Assembly: GCF_013205055.1 (NCBI RefSeq)
Contig: NZ_JABMLF010000002.1
Coordinates: 412,365 to 476,364, forward strand
From: Rathayibacter sp. VKM Ac-2856
Lineage (GTDB): Bacteria; Actinomycetota; Actinomycetes; Actinomycetales; Microbacteriaceae
Direction: 5' to 3'
Length of the DNA: 64,000 bases
Part shown: positions 62,382 through 64,000 of the stretch, in pieces
Layout: each line of letters starts with the position of its first letter
Position numbering within the stretch: the first letter of the stretch is position 1
The notes under the pieces: model-generated
What the model saw: only the letters and a program-made list of their open reading frames with translations
Told to the model about the DNA's origin: nothing
The model's database searches: none
Made by a program: the position numbers and the translations under genes

Positions 62382-63551
62382 GTGACCGACCTCAGCCCCG
62401 ACGTCCTCCGCCAGCTCGAGCAGCAGGCGATCGAACTGCCCTCGTGGGCGTTCGGCAACTCCGGCACCCGCTTCAAGGTGTTCAGCACGCCGGGCACCCC
62501 GCGCACGATCCAGGAGAAGATCGCGGACGCGGCGAAGGTCAACGAGCTGACCGGCCTCGCGCCGAGCGTCGCGCTGCACATCCCGTGGGACAAGGTCGAC
62601 GACTACGCAGCGCTGGGCGACTACGCGGCGTCGAAGGGCGTCGCGCTCGGCACGATCAACTCGAACACCTTCCAGGACGACGACTACAAGTTCGGCTCGC
62701 TCACGCACTCCGACCCGGTCATCCGCCAGAAGGCGATCGACCACCACCTCGCCTGCATCGACATCATGGACGCGACCGGCTCGCGCGACCTCAAGATCTG
62801 GCTCGCGGACGGCTCCAACTACCCGGGCCAGCAGGACATCCGCGGCCGGCAGGACCGCCTCGCCGACTCGCTCGCCGCGATCTACGAGCGCCTCGGGACC
62901 GAGCAGCGCCTCGTGCTCGAGTACAAGTTCTTCGAGCCCGCATTCTACCACACCGATGTTCCGGACTGGGGCACCTCCTATGCGCACGTCGCCGCGCTCG
63001 GCGACCGCGCCCTGGTCTGCCTCGACACCGGGCACCACGCGCCGGGCACCAACATCGAGTTCATCGTCGCCCAGCTGCTGCGCCTCGGGAAGCTCGGCTC
63101 GTTCGACTTCAACTCGCGCTTCTACGCCGACGACGACCTGATCGTCGGCGCGGCCGACCCGTTCCAGCTCTTCCGCATCCTCTACGAGGTCGTGCGCGGC
63201 GGCGGCTACGGACCGGACTCGCCCGTCGCCTTCATGCTCGACCAGTGCCACAACGTCGAGGACAAGATCCCCGGCCAGATCCGCTCGGTGCTGAACGTGC
63301 AGGAGATGACGGCACGCGCGCTGCTCGTGGACCGCGGGGCCCTCGAGGAGGCGCAGCTCGCGGGCGACGTGCTCGGCGCGAACGGCATCTTCATGGACGC
63401 CTTCTACTCCGACGTCCGCCCGGCCCTCGCGGCCTGGCGCTCGGAGCGCGGGCTGCCGGCCGACCCGATGGCGGCCTACGCCGCGTCCGGGCACGCGCAG
63501 GCTCTGGCGGAGGAGCGCGTCGGCGGCACGCAATCGAGCTGGGGCGCGTAG
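62382..63551 (+). CDS. rhaI: L-rhamnose isomerase
   Basis: A 389-residue TIM-barrel isomerase of the RhaI type (Pseudomonas stutzeri-like length), converting L-rhamnose to L-rhamnulose. The start FKVFSTPGTPRTIQEKIADAA, metal-site segments EYKFFEPAFYHTDVPDWGTSY, CLDTGHHAPGTNIEFIVAQL and FDFNSRFYADDDLIVG, and FMLDQCHNVEDKIPGQIRS match the family. The GTG at 62382 follows AAGGACC. Kinase and aldolase genes are not within the window after it; a 92-bp repeat array follows instead. Confidence 0.93.
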   Translation: MTDLSPDVLRQLEQQAIELPSWAFGNSGTRFKVFSTPGTPRTIQEKIADAAKVNELTGLAPSVALHIPWDKVDDYAALGDYAASKGVALGTINSNTFQDDDYKFGSLTHSDPVIRQKAIDHHLACIDIMDATGSRDLKIWLADGSNYPGQQDIRGRQDRLADSLAAIYERLGTEQRLVLEYKFFEPAFYHTDVPDWGTSYAHVAALGDRALVCLDTGHHAPGTNIEFIVAQLLRLGKLGSFDFNSRFYADDDLIVGAADPFQLFRILYEVVRGGGYGPDSPVAFMLDQCHNVEDKIPGQIRSVLNVQEMTARALLVDRGALEEAQLAGDVLGANGIFMDAFYSDVRPALAAWRSERGLPADPMAAYAASGHAQALAEERVGGTQSSWGA

Positions 63552-63669
63552 GTCTCCGCTGGCACGCGTGCACGGCTGAGGCTGGAGGCGCCGATCCGCT
63601 CGGGATTCTCGAGGGGTCGGGGCCTCCGGCCTTCGTCGTGTGCGGCGGGCGGGGGCGCACGGCGGCGGC

Positions 63670-64000
63670 GCACCGTCCGGCACGCGGAATCGACTCCGGC
63701 ACGTCGAAACGGGCCGAATCCACGAGCCGGACACGGAACCACGAGCCGAACCTCGGCCGCCGCCACCTCCGGCACGCGAAACCGACTCCGGCACGCCGAA
63801 ACAGCCTGATTCCACGAGCCGGACGCGGAACCACGAGCCGAACCTCGACCACCGCCACCTCCGGCACGCGAAACCGACTCCGGCACGCCGAAACACCCTG
63901 ATTCCACGAGCCCGACACGGATTCACGAGCCGAACCTCGACCACCGCCACCTCCGGCACGCGAAACCGACTCCGGCACGCCGAAACACCCTGATTCCACG
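63670..64000. repeat. Array of 92-bp repeat units, family iv, running off the window
   Basis: Landmark CCACGAGCC starts at 63720, 63812 and 63904, and its first bases recur at 63996: spacing exactly 92 bp. Units carry two CTCCGGCACG-type boxes followed by two CACGAGCCG boxes. The array covers most of the 449-bp gene-free end of the window and probably continues beyond it. The bases 63552-63669 hold nothing I recognise. Confidence 0.9.

Overview
The window is very GC-rich (clearly above 70%), with long uninterrupted frames on both strands, many GTG and TTG starts and strong GC bias at third codon positions. The gene content (tilS-hpt, ftsH-folE-folP-folB-folK-DUF3180, the phosphatase-DUF3090-SCO1664 trio, RipA-like peptidoglycan hydrolases) points to a chromosomal segment of an actinobacterium. 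The gene style and the dense small intergenic hairpin repeats suggest the family Microbacteriaceae, perhaps a Rathayibacter-like genus. The genus is an inference. No phage, plasmid, insertion sequence or CRISPR array is visible.

Region by region. 1-6.7 kb is a minus-strand run: ftsH, four folate genes (folE, folP, folB, folK), a DUF3180 membrane protein and two PH-domain membrane proteins, mostly coupled by 4-bp stop/start overlaps. 7.0-12.4 kb holds a TetR regulator with its operator, a YhgE/Pip membrane protein, a diacylglycerol-kinase-like protein and a GH76-like hydrolase, all lying between hpt and ftsH. 12.4-18.5 kb has hpt, tilS, the divergent ppa, two secreted peptidoglycan hydrolases and tRNA-Glu, tRNA-Asp and tRNA-Phe. 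18.6-25.4 kb is housekeeping and accessory: a CPBP protease, a small alarmone synthetase, an MFS exporter, a SnoaL-like protein, a zinc metallopeptidase, a MarR regulator and proline iminopeptidase. 25.6-33.1 kb is a carbohydrate locus: two multidomain secreted GH43 enzymes, a secreted beta-rich protein, and a divergent LacI-type protein without its DNA-binding domain. 33.2-42.5 kb has malate dehydrogenase, an acyl-CoA oxidase-like enzyme, RecQ, a 2'-5' RNA ligase-like protein and an ABC exporter. 44.0-50.1 kb has the phosphatase/DUF3090/SCO1664 trio and a MoxR-VWA pair. 50.5-55.3 kb has a sugar dehydrogenase lipoprotein, a cupin gene with an in-frame stop, an MBL-fold protein and an XRE/MFS pair. 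55.6-64 kb has a dipeptide/nickel-type ABC importer, a LacI regulator and L-rhamnose isomerase.

The most striking property is the intergenic DNA. At least five unrelated families of structured repeats occupy most gaps: (i) about 40-bp hairpins of both orientations whose stems covary; (ii) 63-bp elements with 24-bp terminal inverted repeats; (iii) about 70-bp elements with 13-bp inverted ends; (iv) arrays of 92-bp (or about 103-bp) units; (v) perfect hairpins built on one 15-bp arm. No transposase accompanies them.

Many single genes and first genes of operons have a TANNNT -10 hexamer 6-10 bases before the start codon and no leader, so leaderless transcription is probably common. This pattern was also used to choose several start codons. 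All functional calls come from reading the sequence and remembered family features. No database search was run.
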